DNA of 64,000 nt from Lachnospiraceae bacterium P6B14 (GTDB taxonomy: Bacteria > Bacillota > Clostridia > Lachnospirales > Lachnospiraceae): assembly GCA_000687695.1 (NCBI GenBank), contig JHWZ01000007.1, positions 116,247 through 180,246 on the forward strand, given 5' to 3'. The notes beneath the pieces were generated by a model. That model was given only the letters and a program-made list of their open reading frames with translations, was not told the DNA's origin and did no database searches. Below, piece after piece: positions 15,271 to 24,863 of the stretch. The first letter of the stretch is position 1. Each line of letters starts with the position of its first letter. The position numbers were made by a program, and so were the translations under genes.

Positions 15271-18057
15271 TTAGTTCTCCTCTTTTATCTTTTCCAAAAC
15301 CTCTTCACAGGTCATGATCTCCATCCTGTCGATAGCCTCACAGAGCGTAGAGAGCTCGTCTTCCATCGTTTCCGGCCATGAATAGCCTTTCAGCTCACCA
15401 CCGATTTCCTCCATCATATCCAGATCCAGATCATCACAGGCGGTCATCAGTTTTTCGATAAGCTCCTTAAGCTTATCCTCGGCTATCATCGGCAGATCAG
15501 GCTTATCCTCCTCTGACTCAGGGAACACATCGGCCAGTCTGCCCAAAAGATCCTTGTATATGTTGAGCATCTCTTCGGTATTTGCTCTGACAAAGTCGAT
15601 ATCCGAGTTCTTGCCGGCCTTTTCGAGTGCTTCCGCTCTGTCACCAAGATCATGAGCACCGATCTGTCTGGAACTGCTCTTTAATGCGTGAACTCTGATG
15701 GCAAAGTCCTTTAAATCCTCGTTTTCATATGCTTCGAGGATCTTGTCATAGTTGTTTTGTCCTTCTTTGTAGTATTCCTCTACGATTGAACGGACAAGCT
15801 CAGGCGTACCAAGTGATTTCAATGCATGCTTGACATCAATCATATAGAACTCTTTAAGGTCATCCGATGCATCCGCAGACTGTACGGGTATCTTTGGCGC
15901 TCCTTTTTTGATCTTATCCTTAGGCAGCCATTTTTTGATCTTCGCTACAAGCTCCTTGATCTCGATAGGCTTTGCAACAAAATCGTTCATGCCTGACTCA
16001 AGGAACATATTCCTGGCTTCCTTAAGAGCATTAGCCGATAATGCAATGATAACCAGCTCATCTTTACCCTTTATGCTCTCGCGTATGATCTTTGTTGTAT
16101 CCACACCATCCATCTCAGGCATCATATGATCCATTAGAACAATATCATAGTCATGATTTTGTATCTTTACTATAGCATCCGGTCCGCTGATCGCCGAATC
16201 TATATTCATCTCCATCGGAGCCAAAAGCCCTTCTGCTATCGAAATATTGATCTCATTGTCATCAACGATAAGAATTCTGGCATCAGGAGCTGTGAAGTTA
16301 ATAGAATAAGTGTCATTGAACTCACGCGAATCCTCAGACTGACCATTTAGGGCACGTACTATCTTGTGCGTAGATACAGGCCTTCTGAGCGTGTTTAGAT
16401 TATCAAGATCTGACTTGAAGTTGGAATTATAATCAATGATCACAACACCGTTTACATCAGGATTCTTCTTGAGATAATCGTGTATCTTATCATTGTAGCT
16501 TCTATACTCTATAACCAGATAATTCTTAAGTCCGGGCTCGGTTTTAAACTCATCAAAAGCAGAAGCCGCTTCTCCCTTTACTCCAAAGCTGTTCATCTCG
16601 CTCAAAAATGACTGCACACTATACGGATTACTGTTAATGATAACCGCTCGCTTTTTATCCGCATCGTCTATCACCAGATCAAGTGTCGGATCAATGACCT
16701 TTAGCGGTATCGTAAACCAGAAATCTGATCCCTTGCCATATTCTGAATTTACACCGATCTTTCCACCCATGTTTTCAACAAGTCTTTGCGATATCGCAAG
16801 TCCCAAGCCGGTTCCCTCGACAGATCGGTTTCTCCTCGAGTCAACCTGCTGGAAGTTCACGAAAAGCTTGTCCATATCTTCTTTTTTGATACCGATTCCC
16901 GTATCAAACACATGGAAAGTCAGAGTTATCGCATCTTCGCCGGTGTTCTCACATTCAATTATAACTCCCACGCTTCCTTTTTCGGTAAACTTGATGGCAT
17001 TATTGACAAGATTTATAAGCACCTGCCTGATACGCATGGCATCTCCTAAAAGTGCATGCGGGACCTTTCTATCAATAACAAAGAAAAGGCTCAGATCCTT
17101 GGCTTCAATCCTGGTCGCAAGTATATTTGAGATATCGTTAATCTCACCGGACGGCTCAAATCTTTCCGGCACGATCTCCATCTTTCCGGATTCGATCTTT
17201 GAGTAATCCAGGATATCATTGATAATGTTAAGAAGGTTGCGCCCCGATTTCTGAATCTGCGCAAGGCAGTCCATGGCAACAGGCGGCAACTCCTCTCTCA
17301 TCGCGATCTCAGCCATACCGATAACCGCATTCATAGGAGTACGAATCTCATGAGACATGTTAGCCAAGAAATCTGATTTCAAGCGGGCCTCTCTTTCATA
17401 AGCCTCACTCTTTTCACGCATCTCACGCTCTTTTTCACGTGTTGCGACCACTTCGATGATGAATACTTTTCCAAACCATGTAACGATATTGATGGACAAC
17501 AGCGTGAAAATAAGACATATTCCACGGAATATCAGGTTCAAAATGAAGAAATCATTTTCATCAGGTAATAGATTTTCACCATTTATCACCCAGGAAAGAA
17601 CCATTGAAAAAATGATAAGTAAAGTTGACCAATGAACATAAACCAGATCAAAGAAAAATGCGTGCACAAGCACAAACAGAGGTGCGTAAGCCCAGAAGTC
17701 GTTAAACGGACAAACATAGCTGTTCAGGTTCCACTGCAATACTACCATTATCAAAAGAATAAACTTTGCAGACGCAAGCTTTTTCGGGATCAAGATACCA
17801 TCAGATCCATAGCTGGTCTTGGTCAAATATATACCAATCCCCATATAGCTTATGTCTATCGCATTGGAAATCCACATGGCGAAGTCATTCAGATCAGGAT
17901 ACAATCCGGTGTAATGAAGGATTGTCATGGTAGCATTTCCGCATATAAAGAAAAACGGCACGATCAATACAACAAGTCTGAAAATCTTGTTTGAATACTC
18001 GTCAAGAAGACTTGAGTTCTGATCATCAGCACTAATATTGTTTTTTTTCATGCGCAT
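15271..18057 (-). CDS. hybrid sensor histidine kinase with receiver and HPt domains
   Basis: 928 aa from the ATG at 18057 (GGAAGG upstream). About six membrane helices (roughly 25-200) form the sensor, followed by a short coiled coil. HisKA carries the H box SHEIRTPMNAV with His236. HATPase_c has the N box NLVNNAIKF and G boxes DTGIGI and GTGLGLA. A degenerate receiver-like region (about 470-580) precedes a true receiver, ILIVDDNE with phospho-acceptor Asp643 in VLMDHMMPEMDG. An HPt domain follows with His790 in VHALKSSSRQ. A phosphorelay within one protein is indicated. No separate response regulator is nearby, so its output is unknown. It follows the flippase gene by 36 bp. Confidence 0.92.
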   Translation of the reverse strand: MRMKKNNISADDQNSSLLDEYSNKIFRLVVLIVPFFFICGNATMTILHYTGLYPDLNDFAMWISNAIDISYMGIGIYLTKTSYGSDGILIPKKLASAKFILLIMVVLQWNLNSYVCPFNDFWAYAPLFVLVHAFFFDLVYVHWSTLLIIFSMVLSWVINGENLLPDENDFFILNLIFRGICLIFTLLSINIVTWFGKVFIIEVVATREKEREMREKSEAYEREARLKSDFLANMSHEIRTPMNAVIGMAEIAMREELPPVAMDCLAQIQKSGRNLLNIINDILDYSKIESGKMEIVPERFEPSGEINDISNILATRIEAKDLSLFFVIDRKVPHALLGDAMRIRQVLINLVNNAIKFTEKGSVGVIIECENTGEDAITLTFHVFDTGIGIKKEDMDKLFVNFQQVDSRRNRSVEGTGLGLAISQRLVENMGGKIGVNSEYGKGSDFWFTIPLKVIDPTLDLVIDDADKKRAVIINSNPYSVQSFLSEMNSFGVKGEAASAFDEFKTEPGLKNYLVIEYRSYNDKIHDYLKKNPDVNGVVIIDYNSNFKSDLDNLNTLRRPVSTHKIVRALNGQSEDSREFNDTYSINFTAPDARILIVDDNEINISIAEGLLAPMEMNIDSAISGPDAIVKIQNHDYDIVLMDHMMPEMDGVDTTKIIRESIKGKDELVIIALSANALKEARNMFLESGMNDFVAKPIEIKELVAKIKKWLPKDKIKKGAPKIPVQSADASDDLKEFYMIDVKHALKSLGTPELVRSIVEEYYKEGQNNYDKILEAYENEDLKDFAIRVHALKSSSRQIGAHDLGDRAEALEKAGKNSDIDFVRANTEEMLNIYKDLLGRLADVFPESEEDKPDLPMIAEDKLKELIEKLMTACDDLDLDMMEEIGGELKGYSWPETMEDELSTLCEAIDRMEIMTCEEVLEKIKEEN

Positions 18058-18093
18058 AAGGCCCCCTTCCTGCCGATCCGACACGAACACAAC

Positions 18094-19734
18094 CTAAGCC
18101 ATAAGTCTCATTTTCTTTGCAAGTGCATATAAACGATAACCGAACGGGAAATCAACAAGCTCGTCTCTTGTTACCGTGTTTATCAATAGCAGGATCACAA
18201 AATAGCTTAATACGGCAACAATGAGCGATAACAATGTACGAACAATGTTCGATGTTGTAAACACTCCAACCAGTTCATAAAAGCCGAGTGTCAATACACC
18301 CATCCAGATGGAAGCCGTTAACGGTGCCACAAATGTCTTTATAACCTCCTGACTATAACCTCCCGGGATATAACGCTTCAGCGCCCACAGGTTAAGCAGC
18401 CACACAACCAGCGGAAATGTAATATTTCCAACAAGAAGTGAATATATACCGAACGAGGTATACTTCACACAAAGTATCACGATCACGATGTGAAGTACTA
18501 ATGATATTGCGGAATGAATAACAGGTATACTCATCCTGTTTATACTCTGAAGCGCACCTCCCGTCACGTTAGAAAGCGCGTAAAATACAATAGCTAGCGA
18601 ACCGACAACAAGCATTTTTCCGCCGAGAATAAAGTTCGACGAGAATAAGAGCTTTATGATCGGCATACCAAGTACAGTATACCCTATAAAGCAGGGAAAA
18701 GCAATAATCATGTTGAATTTTACAACAGACGACACATTATACCTGAGCTGATTATAATCTTTCTTGGTAAATGCCTGAACGGCACTCGGAATCATTGAGG
18801 ACGCAAGCGCAGTAGAAAGTGCGATAGGAACCGAGCACATCACACGATACTTCGAACTGTAAACTCCGACCATGCTCTTGATGCTTACAGCATCGAGTCC
18901 CCCCTGCGCAGAATAAAATCCGTAAATTTTGTAATCAATAAGTCCGCTGATATTATAAACCGTCTGAGATAGAATGACAGGCAAAATCGTCAGGATCAAA
19001 ACCTTGAAAAGGTATCCCGTCGAGTCAACACTTCCGGTTCGGTCCCTTTTCTCCAGCTTTCTGAGAGTAGGCTTATATATGCTTATCAAAAATACCAGGA
19101 GAAGCAATGCCGAAGCTGCTCCCATACATGTACCCAGTGTACCGCCCGCAGCACCCCACGCGGATCTGAACGGATCCCCGATGGTCCACTTCATGAAAAG
19201 ATAACTGGCAAGAACGCTAACAACTGCGTTTACTACCTGCTCGATGATCTGGGACACCGCAGTTGGTATCATGGTCTTTTTGCCCTGGAAAAATCCTCTG
19301 AACACGCCTAAAAATGCCACGATAAGGATAGTCGGCGCAAGCACTCGAAGAGGAATATGCACTCCCGTATACTCCGGATATATGTTTTTCTCGATAAACT
19401 CTGCACCGAAAAGAAGAAAACAGCCGAAACATCCACCTGAGATCAATGCAAATATCATGCCGACCTTCAGCGTCTGTGATGAGTTTCTGTACTCCTTACG
19501 GGCAAGCTGAGCCGATACGATTTTTGACATCGCAAGAGGCAGGCTGTATGAAGATATGATCAGGATCAGATCGTAGATCTCAAAAGCTACGGCATAGATT
19601 CCGTTACCCTCCTCGCCAAGAATATTCGACATGGGGATTCGGTAAATAAGGCCGATAAGGCGTACCAAAAGCGAGGCAATCGCGAGAATGCCGCCTTGCT
19701 TAAGGAAATCAGCGCTTTTGTTTTTACCTGCCAT
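18094..19734 (-). CDS. SpoVB/YtgP-type MOP-family flippase (polysaccharide or lipid-linked precursor)
   Basis: 546 aa, strongly hydrophobic, with about 14 membrane helices. The start (FLKQGGILAIASLLVRLIGLIYRIP) and the conserved RGFFQGKKTMIPTAVSQIIEQ region are typical of the putative polysaccharide biosynthesis/SpoVB group within the MATE/MurJ superfamily. Such proteins move lipid-linked sugars across the membrane; some act in peptidoglycan precursor transport. It stands between ybeY and the hybrid kinase in one direction with small gaps. I cannot tell from sequence whether it is a MurJ-equivalent or a spore/capsule flippase. Confidence 0.88.
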   Translation of the reverse strand: MAGKNKSADFLKQGGILAIASLLVRLIGLIYRIPMSNILGEEGNGIYAVAFEIYDLILIISSYSLPLAMSKIVSAQLARKEYRNSSQTLKVGMIFALISGGCFGCFLLFGAEFIEKNIYPEYTGVHIPLRVLAPTILIVAFLGVFRGFFQGKKTMIPTAVSQIIEQVVNAVVSVLASYLFMKWTIGDPFRSAWGAAGGTLGTCMGAASALLLLVFLISIYKPTLRKLEKRDRTGSVDSTGYLFKVLILTILPVILSQTVYNISGLIDYKIYGFYSAQGGLDAVSIKSMVGVYSSKYRVMCSVPIALSTALASSMIPSAVQAFTKKDYNQLRYNVSSVVKFNMIIAFPCFIGYTVLGMPIIKLLFSSNFILGGKMLVVGSLAIVFYALSNVTGGALQSINRMSIPVIHSAISLVLHIVIVILCVKYTSFGIYSLLVGNITFPLVVWLLNLWALKRYIPGGYSQEVIKTFVAPLTASIWMGVLTLGFYELVGVFTTSNIVRTLLSLIVAVLSYFVILLLINTVTRDELVDFPFGYRLYALAKKMRLMA

Positions 19735-19748
19735 TTGCTACCTCTTTG

Positions 19749-20216
19749 CTACCTTACAATACCTACCTCATCTAAAATCTCTCTTTGTTTGGCTTCCATG
19801 ATCACTCTGTCAGAATCATCGATGTGATCGAAGCCGCTTAAATGTAACAGGCTGTGTACGACCAAAAATGCGAACTCTCTCTTTTCGGTATGACCGTACT
19901 CTTTTGCCTGTGAACGTACCTTTGACGCACAGATCACAACATCACCAAGCAAGAGCAAATCCGTATCCGGATCGATCGTTTTAGATCCTTCAAAGGATGC
20001 CCCCGAGAATACTCCCGGCTCGTCAAACTCATTCATCGGAAAGCTCAGAACATCGGTAACCTTATCAATCCCCCGATGCTCTCTGTTTAGCTCGCGTATC
20101 TCTTCTTCACTCGCGATACTGATATCAACTGAAACCTCATATGGGCAATTCAGAGTTTTCATTGTCTGAATAAGAAGTGACTTGTTCAGCTCATCAATAT
20201 TAAAATCAAAACTCAT
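19749..20216 (-). CDS. ybeY: endoribonuclease YbeY (16S rRNA maturation)
   Basis: 155-aa zinc-dependent endoribonuclease that acts in 16S rRNA 3'-end maturation and ribosome quality control. The signature HSLLHLSGFDH near residue 120 supplies the three metal-binding histidines. The middle region DVLSFPMNE is also characteristic. It follows phoH by 35 bp, the usual phoH-ybeY pair. GAGGATC precedes the ATG. Confidence 0.97.
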   Translation of the reverse strand: MSFDFNIDELNKSLLIQTMKTLNCPYEVSVDISIASEEEIRELNREHRGIDKVTDVLSFPMNEFDEPGVFSGASFEGSKTIDPDTDLLLLGDVVICASKVRSQAKEYGHTEKREFAFLVVHSLLHLSGFDHIDDSDRVIMEAKQREILDEVGIVR

Positions 20217-20251
20217 AGACGATCCTCACCACATGGTTTTTTTACGAATAC

Positions 20252-21256
20252 TTACCGCTTGTCATTTTTGTATTTATTTGGTTTTCTGGATTCCTTATAA
20301 GCCTTTTTAGCCTCGTATTTTTCATACGCATGCACTATCTTCTGTACGAGCGGATGACGAACAACATCTTTGTTGGTCAGATAAGAAAAACCGATATCAT
20401 CGATACCCTCGAGAACCTTTACGGCAACCTCAAGTCCTGACTCCGCCTGGAACGGAAGATCCTTTTGAGAAAGATCTCCGGTGATGACCACCTTGGAACC
20501 AAAACCGATACGCGTCAAAAACATCTTCATCTGAGCCGGCGTCGTGTTCTGTGCCTCATCGAGGATGATAAAAGCATTATCAAGCGTACGACCGCGCATG
20601 TATGCGAGCGGCGCCACCTCGATAAGCCCCTTCTCGCTGTTTTTGATAAAGCTGTCCGCCCCCATGATCTGATAAAGCGCATCATAGAGCGGTCTTAAAT
20701 ACGGATCTATTTTCTGCTGCAGATCGCCCGGCAAAAACCCCAGGCTCTCTCCTGCCTCTATGGCAGGTCTGGTCAGAATGATCTTCGAAACGGTATCAGC
20801 CTTAAAAGCCGCAATCGCCATAGCCATAGCAAGGTATGTTTTACCTGTACCGGCAGGTCCGAGTCCGAATACCATCATCTTATCACGAATCTGACCTACA
20901 TACTTCTGCTGACCGAGGGTCTTCGGCCTGATAGGTTTTCCTGATATCGTGTATCCGAGTAACTCTTTGTCAATCTCCGCCAGCGACACGCTCTTTTCTT
21001 CCTTGGTCATCGCCAGCAGGTAATCAACATTCTGCTCAGTGATCTGATTCCCACGCTTAGACAACTCAAGCAATTCAGAAAAAACATATTCAGCATGCTT
21101 TAAAGCATGTTTCTCGCCTTTGATAAACACGCTACCATCACGAAGGATCACACTAACTCCAAGAGTTTTTTCCATCTTTTTAACATGTTTATCTAACTGA
21201 CCAAAAATGTTTTGCTCATGCTCTACAGGAATATCCAGTTCAATTTCTGATTCCAA
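20252..21256 (-). CDS. phoH: PhoH family ATPase
   Basis: 334-aa cytoplasmic ATPase of the PhoH family, probably acting on RNA together with YbeY. Walker A is GPAGTGKTYLAMA near residue 135 and Walker B is FIILDEAQN. The N-terminal 100 residues form a KH-like region. The start is a TTG at 21256: GGAGG lies 7 bases upstream and the protein would lose its conserved N-terminus at any later ATG. ybeY follows directly. The C-terminus is Lys/Arg-rich. Confidence 0.95.
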   Translation of the reverse strand: MESEIELDIPVEHEQNIFGQLDKHVKKMEKTLGVSVILRDGSVFIKGEKHALKHAEYVFSELLELSKRGNQITEQNVDYLLAMTKEEKSVSLAEIDKELLGYTISGKPIRPKTLGQQKYVGQIRDKMMVFGLGPAGTGKTYLAMAMAIAAFKADTVSKIILTRPAIEAGESLGFLPGDLQQKIDPYLRPLYDALYQIMGADSFIKNSEKGLIEVAPLAYMRGRTLDNAFIILDEAQNTTPAQMKMFLTRIGFGSKVVITGDLSQKDLPFQAESGLEVAVKVLEGIDDIGFSYLTNKDVVRHPLVQKIVHAYEKYEAKKAYKESRKPNKYKNDKR

Positions 21257-21354
21257 AAGCTACCCTCCAGATAAGCTGGTATATTATATAAGTATTCCCC
21301 ACGTTAGAATACACATACATATACCGGACGTCCATAGATATGTAAATACCGTAA

Positions 21355-21388
21355 GAGAGCCTGTCACCCCGCCGGGAAACAGGCTCTC
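21355..21388. terminator. hairpin downstream of rpsU
   Basis: Perfect 10-bp stem GAGAGCCTGT (21355-21364) / ACAGGCTCTC (21379-21388) with a GC-rich loop, 16 bp past the rpsU stop. The T-run is weak on both strands, so termination efficiency is uncertain. Confidence 0.6.
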
Positions 21389-21403
21389 ATTTTCGCAAAG
21401 ATA

Positions 21404-21580
21404 TTACTTATACTTTCTTTTGCGAGCAGCCTCAGACTTTTTCTTGCGTCTGACGCTAGGCTTTTCATAGTGCTCTCTTTTACGAATCTCCTGCTGAATA
21501 CCAGCCTTCGCACAGTTTCTCTTGAAACGGCGAAGTGCGCTATCCAGTGACTCGTTCTCTTTAACAATTACACTAGACAT
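21404..21580 (-). CDS. rpsU: 30S ribosomal protein bS21
   Basis: 58-aa ribosomal protein that helps the small subunit select the initiation region. The minus-strand translation reads [20 protein letters not shown] at the start and is very basic at the end ([15 protein letters not shown]). The ATG is at 21578-21580, with a GGAGG-rich leader upstream. It is monocistronic, between its own promoter and a hairpin. Confidence 0.97.
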   Translation of the reverse strand: MSSVIVKENESLDSALRRFKRNCAKAGIQQEIRKREHYEKPSVRRKKKSEAARKRKYK

Positions 21581-21652
21581 AGTCTCACACCTTACCTCCC
21601 TCCAATTGTAGATTTCGCAAAATACAACTGTTCGGGTTAATTTGCAAAGCCA

Positions 21653-21680
21653 ATTATACCATATTTTCAGGATTCGTCAA
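21653..21680 (-). promoter_or_regulatory. promoter of rpsU
   Basis: Minus strand TTGACG (21675-21680), 16-bp spacer, perfect TATAAT (21653-21658). It leaves a 5' untranslated region of roughly 65 bases before rpsU. Confidence 0.75.
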
Positions 21681-21718
21681 CCCTTTATATCAAAAAAGTT
21701 CCAAATTTCGTAATTTTT

Positions 21719-22774
21719 TTAGATAAACTCCATGGAAAGCGCAAAAGATCGCCCTTTGCAGGCTGCCTTTCCATACGATCCGCACACTATCGGCATCATC
21801 GGTGCCAGATGACCGATATCGAGATCCATAAAGATCGGAACCCCGAGATCTCCGAGTGCTCCAATCACAGCCTCATGCCTGTTTATACCAAACATTGGTT
21901 CATCGTAGTGCATCGGCCTACCGATCAAAAATCCTTTGGCATTTCTGAACCAGCCGCTCTCCTTCAGGTTCCAAAGCGCGCGGCGCATATCCATTACATT
22001 TAAGTCACATGACTCCAAAAACCACAATACACCCTCATCCTCGTACCTGTCATTGAAATGGTCAACTCGGTCAAACTTTGTTCCGCAGATATTTACCAGG
22101 CAGTCAAGGCAGCCACCTACCAAGCGACCGCAGGCCTCTTTTTCGCCACCGTAAACAACCGGCATAAACAGCTCAGAGATGTTATAAGGTTCATACGGAT
22201 GAGTCTCATCCTTTAGCGACTCCTTCTCCCAACCGTCGTAATTATGTACCTTTGCGACATAAGCACCGTCTTCATTCGTCTCAACAATCTGAGGGTCACC
22301 ACACAGCAGGTTAAACGCATCATGAATAGAAGGATGCCAGGGATCCATTCCGAACGCCGACACACAAGGACCATAAATACTTGCGATATCAAGTGCAGTC
22401 GTCAGCAAAAATGTAAGGTTCGTATTATCCGAGTATCCCATAAACCATTTCGGCTTGGCTTTATACAGGACCTCGAACTTTATATGAGGCAATATCTCAC
22501 ACATAAGCTCTCCGCCGCCACATGAGATCAGCGCCTGATTCGTCTCCGATGCATACATTTCCATCAGCTCTTCGGCGCATTTTTCAGGAGTGGTACTGAT
22601 GCCTATACCGTCATCGGCAAAGCAGTTGGGGCCCAGCTCCTCACCCTGCCTTTTTTTCTTAAAAACTCTCCTGGCACGCATAAAAGCTGCGCGATAGGGT
22701 TCTATCGCACAGCCAAATGATGGTGCTATAAATCCGATTGTTTCGTGTTTTTGGAGAAAATCGGGATATCTCAT
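21719..22774 (-). CDS. S66 family peptidase (LD-carboxypeptidase/MccF-like)
   Basis: 351 aa from the ATG at 22774, with AAGGA upstream; a TTG three codons earlier is less likely. S66 enzymes are serine peptidases that trim the tetrapeptide of recycled muropeptides (LdcA) or cleave microcin C7-like compounds (MccF). The nucleophile is Ser115 in MGYSDNT. The Glu (WFLESCD) and His (DIGHLAP) of the Ser-Glu-His triad are in place. No signal peptide, so it acts in the cytoplasm. It starts 12 bp past the chemoreceptor stop, so the two are probably co-transcribed. Sequence does not decide between cell-wall recycling and immunity. Confidence 0.88.
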   Translation of the reverse strand: MRYPDFLQKHETIGFIAPSFGCAIEPYRAAFMRARRVFKKKRQGEELGPNCFADDGIGISTTPEKCAEELMEMYASETNQALISCGGGELMCEILPHIKFEVLYKAKPKWFMGYSDNTNLTFLLTTALDIASIYGPCVSAFGMDPWHPSIHDAFNLLCGDPQIVETNEDGAYVAKVHNYDGWEKESLKDETHPYEPYNISELFMPVVYGGEKEACGRLVGGCLDCLVNICGTKFDRVDHFNDRYEDEGVLWFLESCDLNVMDMRRALWNLKESGWFRNAKGFLIGRPMHYDEPMFGINRHEAVIGALGDLGVPIFMDLDIGHLAPMMPIVCGSYGKAACKGRSFALSMEFI

Positions 22775-22786
22775 AGGTTGCAATCC

Positions 22787-24568
22787 TTATGCCTCAGTGA
22801 TCTGCTGAGAATCGTTATCAAGCTTGAAGTAGTGAACCTCTTTGTCGAGTTCCTCTGACAGACGTCTGAGGTCGTCGGCTCTTTCGTCGATGAGCTGCAT
22901 GGTGGAAGCAAGCTCCTCCATGGAAGCCATGGTGAGCTGAGTCTCAGATGCGTTTTCCTTGGAAACGCTGTTCAACTTCTGAATAAGATCCGTTACATGT
23001 ACTCTCGCCACATCGATCTCACGAGTATCCTTGCCGATCTCGTCGATGGCAACAAGTGATCTGTTGATACCGTCACCGACACCGTCGAACTTCTCTCTGG
23101 TCTCGACAAGCTTCTGCTGCTGAACCTCGACGATCTCCTGAACCTTGTTCATCGCAGTGACTGTATTCTTTGACTCTTTTGAAAGGTTATCAATGATATG
23201 AGAGATCTGCTCTGCGCTCTTTGCACTCTCCTCAGCCAGCTTCTGGATCTCGGAAGCAACGACTGCAAATCCCTTACCTGCCTCTCCTGCTCTGGCAGCC
23301 TCGATGGAAGCATTCAGTGAAAGAAGGTTTGTCTCCTCGGCGATAGATGTGATCATCACGATAGCCTCGGAAATCTTTGATACCGACTCATCAGTCAGCT
23401 TAACCTGTTTACCGATGACATCGACAGCCTCTATGGTACGGTCTGAGGACTCAGCAAGCTCATTGATAATGTTTTCAGCTTCCTCTCTGGCCTCATTGAT
23501 TTCATTTGATGTTACTGTGAGGTTTTCAACCTTTTCAACTATCTCGGTTATGGCCTCACCCATATCATTAACATTCTGCGTTGCCGAATCAGTATCATTC
23601 GCCTGAGAGGTTGCTCCCTGTGAGATGGTCTCCATGGAGTTTGACACCTCATGAGCGTTGGTAACTGATGTGGCAACCATATCATTCATCTCTACGGCAT
23701 TCTGATCAACCTCTACAGCTGAACCGAGAATCTTGGAGATAACACTCTGAAGAACATCCACGAGACGCTGCATGGCATTTGACATGAGTCCGACCTCGTC
23801 TTTTCTGCGCATGAACTTCTCGGGAATATGTACATTCAGGTCACCATGAGCGGCAGTAACCACGATCTTCTGTACATTTTTGATGACCTTTGCGATCGCA
23901 TTTGATGCAAGGAAGCTTGCAAGTCCTGCTATGATAACCATGATCGCAGCAAGTATGATCATCATGATAAGTCTCTGATTGATGGTAGCATCAACCTCTG
24001 CTGACGGTTTGCCTGCAAAATACATTCCAACATTCGTTCCGTCGGAGTTAGTAATAGGAATATAATAAGCGAAGAAATTCTGTCCGTTTATATCCAGGCT
24101 GTAGGTCTCATAATCCTGACCCTGGCCAATGACCTTATCTACCACTTCGGCATCGGCATCTGTACCGATTAAACGCTCGCCTGCCTCATCCTTAAGTGAT
24201 GTGGCATAACGTGTGGCTCCAAAGAAGACGGTAACCTCCAGGTCAGTGTCTCCGGTAAACTTGTCGATGAACTGCTCGTTCTGGGTTACGTTAAATCCAC
24301 CTTTATAGAGTGTTCCGACACCGCCCTTCTCCTGAAGAACATAATCCTTGGCGCTGATCGCATCATATGCTGCAGCCATAGCATGAGCCGAATACTCAAG
24401 TCCTGCCATAGCCTCCTCGCGCATTCCCGAACGCATGCTGGTCACACCATAAGTGGTAAGTGCGATAGCGAGAACAAGCATGGGAACGATCGCTATGATC
24501 ATGATTTTGATCTTGATAGACATTCCTTGGATTTTGGTAGGGATCTCTTCGTTTTCAATTTCAGCCAT
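22787..24568 (-). CDS. methyl-accepting chemotaxis protein
   Basis: 593-aa chemoreceptor. TM1 lies at about 20-45, followed by an extracellular cache-type ligand domain (about 46-195, with [13 protein letters not shown] near the end as in single-Cache units). TM2 is at about 200-222, then HAMP. The signalling domain has the conserved hairpin tip [18 protein letters not shown] near 408-430. AAAGGAG precedes the ATG. The ligand cannot be named. No other chemotaxis genes are in the window. The S66 peptidase follows after 12 bp. Confidence 0.93.
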   Translation of the reverse strand: MAEIENEEIPTKIQGMSIKIKIMIIAIVPMLVLAIALTTYGVTSMRSGMREEAMAGLEYSAHAMAAAYDAISAKDYVLQEKGGVGTLYKGGFNVTQNEQFIDKFTGDTDLEVTVFFGATRYATSLKDEAGERLIGTDADAEVVDKVIGQGQDYETYSLDINGQNFFAYYIPITNSDGTNVGMYFAGKPSAEVDATINQRLIMMIILAAIMVIIAGLASFLASNAIAKVIKNVQKIVVTAAHGDLNVHIPEKFMRRKDEVGLMSNAMQRLVDVLQSVISKILGSAVEVDQNAVEMNDMVATSVTNAHEVSNSMETISQGATSQANDTDSATQNVNDMGEAITEIVEKVENLTVTSNEINEAREEAENIINELAESSDRTIEAVDVIGKQVKLTDESVSKISEAIVMITSIAEETNLLSLNASIEAARAGEAGKGFAVVASEIQKLAEESAKSAEQISHIIDNLSKESKNTVTAMNKVQEIVEVQQQKLVETREKFDGVGDGINRSLVAIDEIGKDTREIDVARVHVTDLIQKLNSVSKENASETQLTMASMEELASTMQLIDERADDLRRLSEELDKEVHYFKLDNDSQQITEA

Positions 24569-24704
24569 AATCAGTAATCTCCTTTAGTGAAATCGGTAAT
24601 GAAACGTGTTTCAAACCGCTATTCTTATATTACCACAGACCGGCAAAAAAAGCTAGTGTTTTTTTTAGAAAGGGCTGAGTTCCCCAGACATGCTCACGCC
24701 TTTA

Positions 24705-24730
24705 ACACAAAAAGGCCCCTTTCGGGGCCC
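24705..24730 (-). terminator. terminator of the rex-nnr-alr operon
   Basis: GGGGCC (24724-24729) / GGCCCC (24714-24719) with a TTTC loop, then TTTTTGTG on the minus strand. It lies about 135 bp past the alr stop. The rest of 24569-24863 holds two further small hairpins (a GACACC/GGTGTC palindrome near 24738-24752 and GAAAGT/ACTTTC near 24780-24795) and the chemoreceptor's own upstream region. No gene is seen. Confidence 0.75.
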
Positions 24731-24863
24731 TTCTGTCGACACCCGAAGGTGTCAAAGCGTATAATAGGGTGGGAGTAGAAAGTTTATACTTTCCGAAAAT
24801 CAAGATACGACTAAAATGTGTCAAACTTATGTCATATTCAAATGATTTGCTAATGACTTTTAA

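Noticed and set aside
21364..21567. 67-aa minus-strand frame opposite the obvious phase of rpsU
   Set aside because: It is an out-of-phase shadow; the correct phase at 21404-21580 gives a full bS21 protein with a ribosome site.
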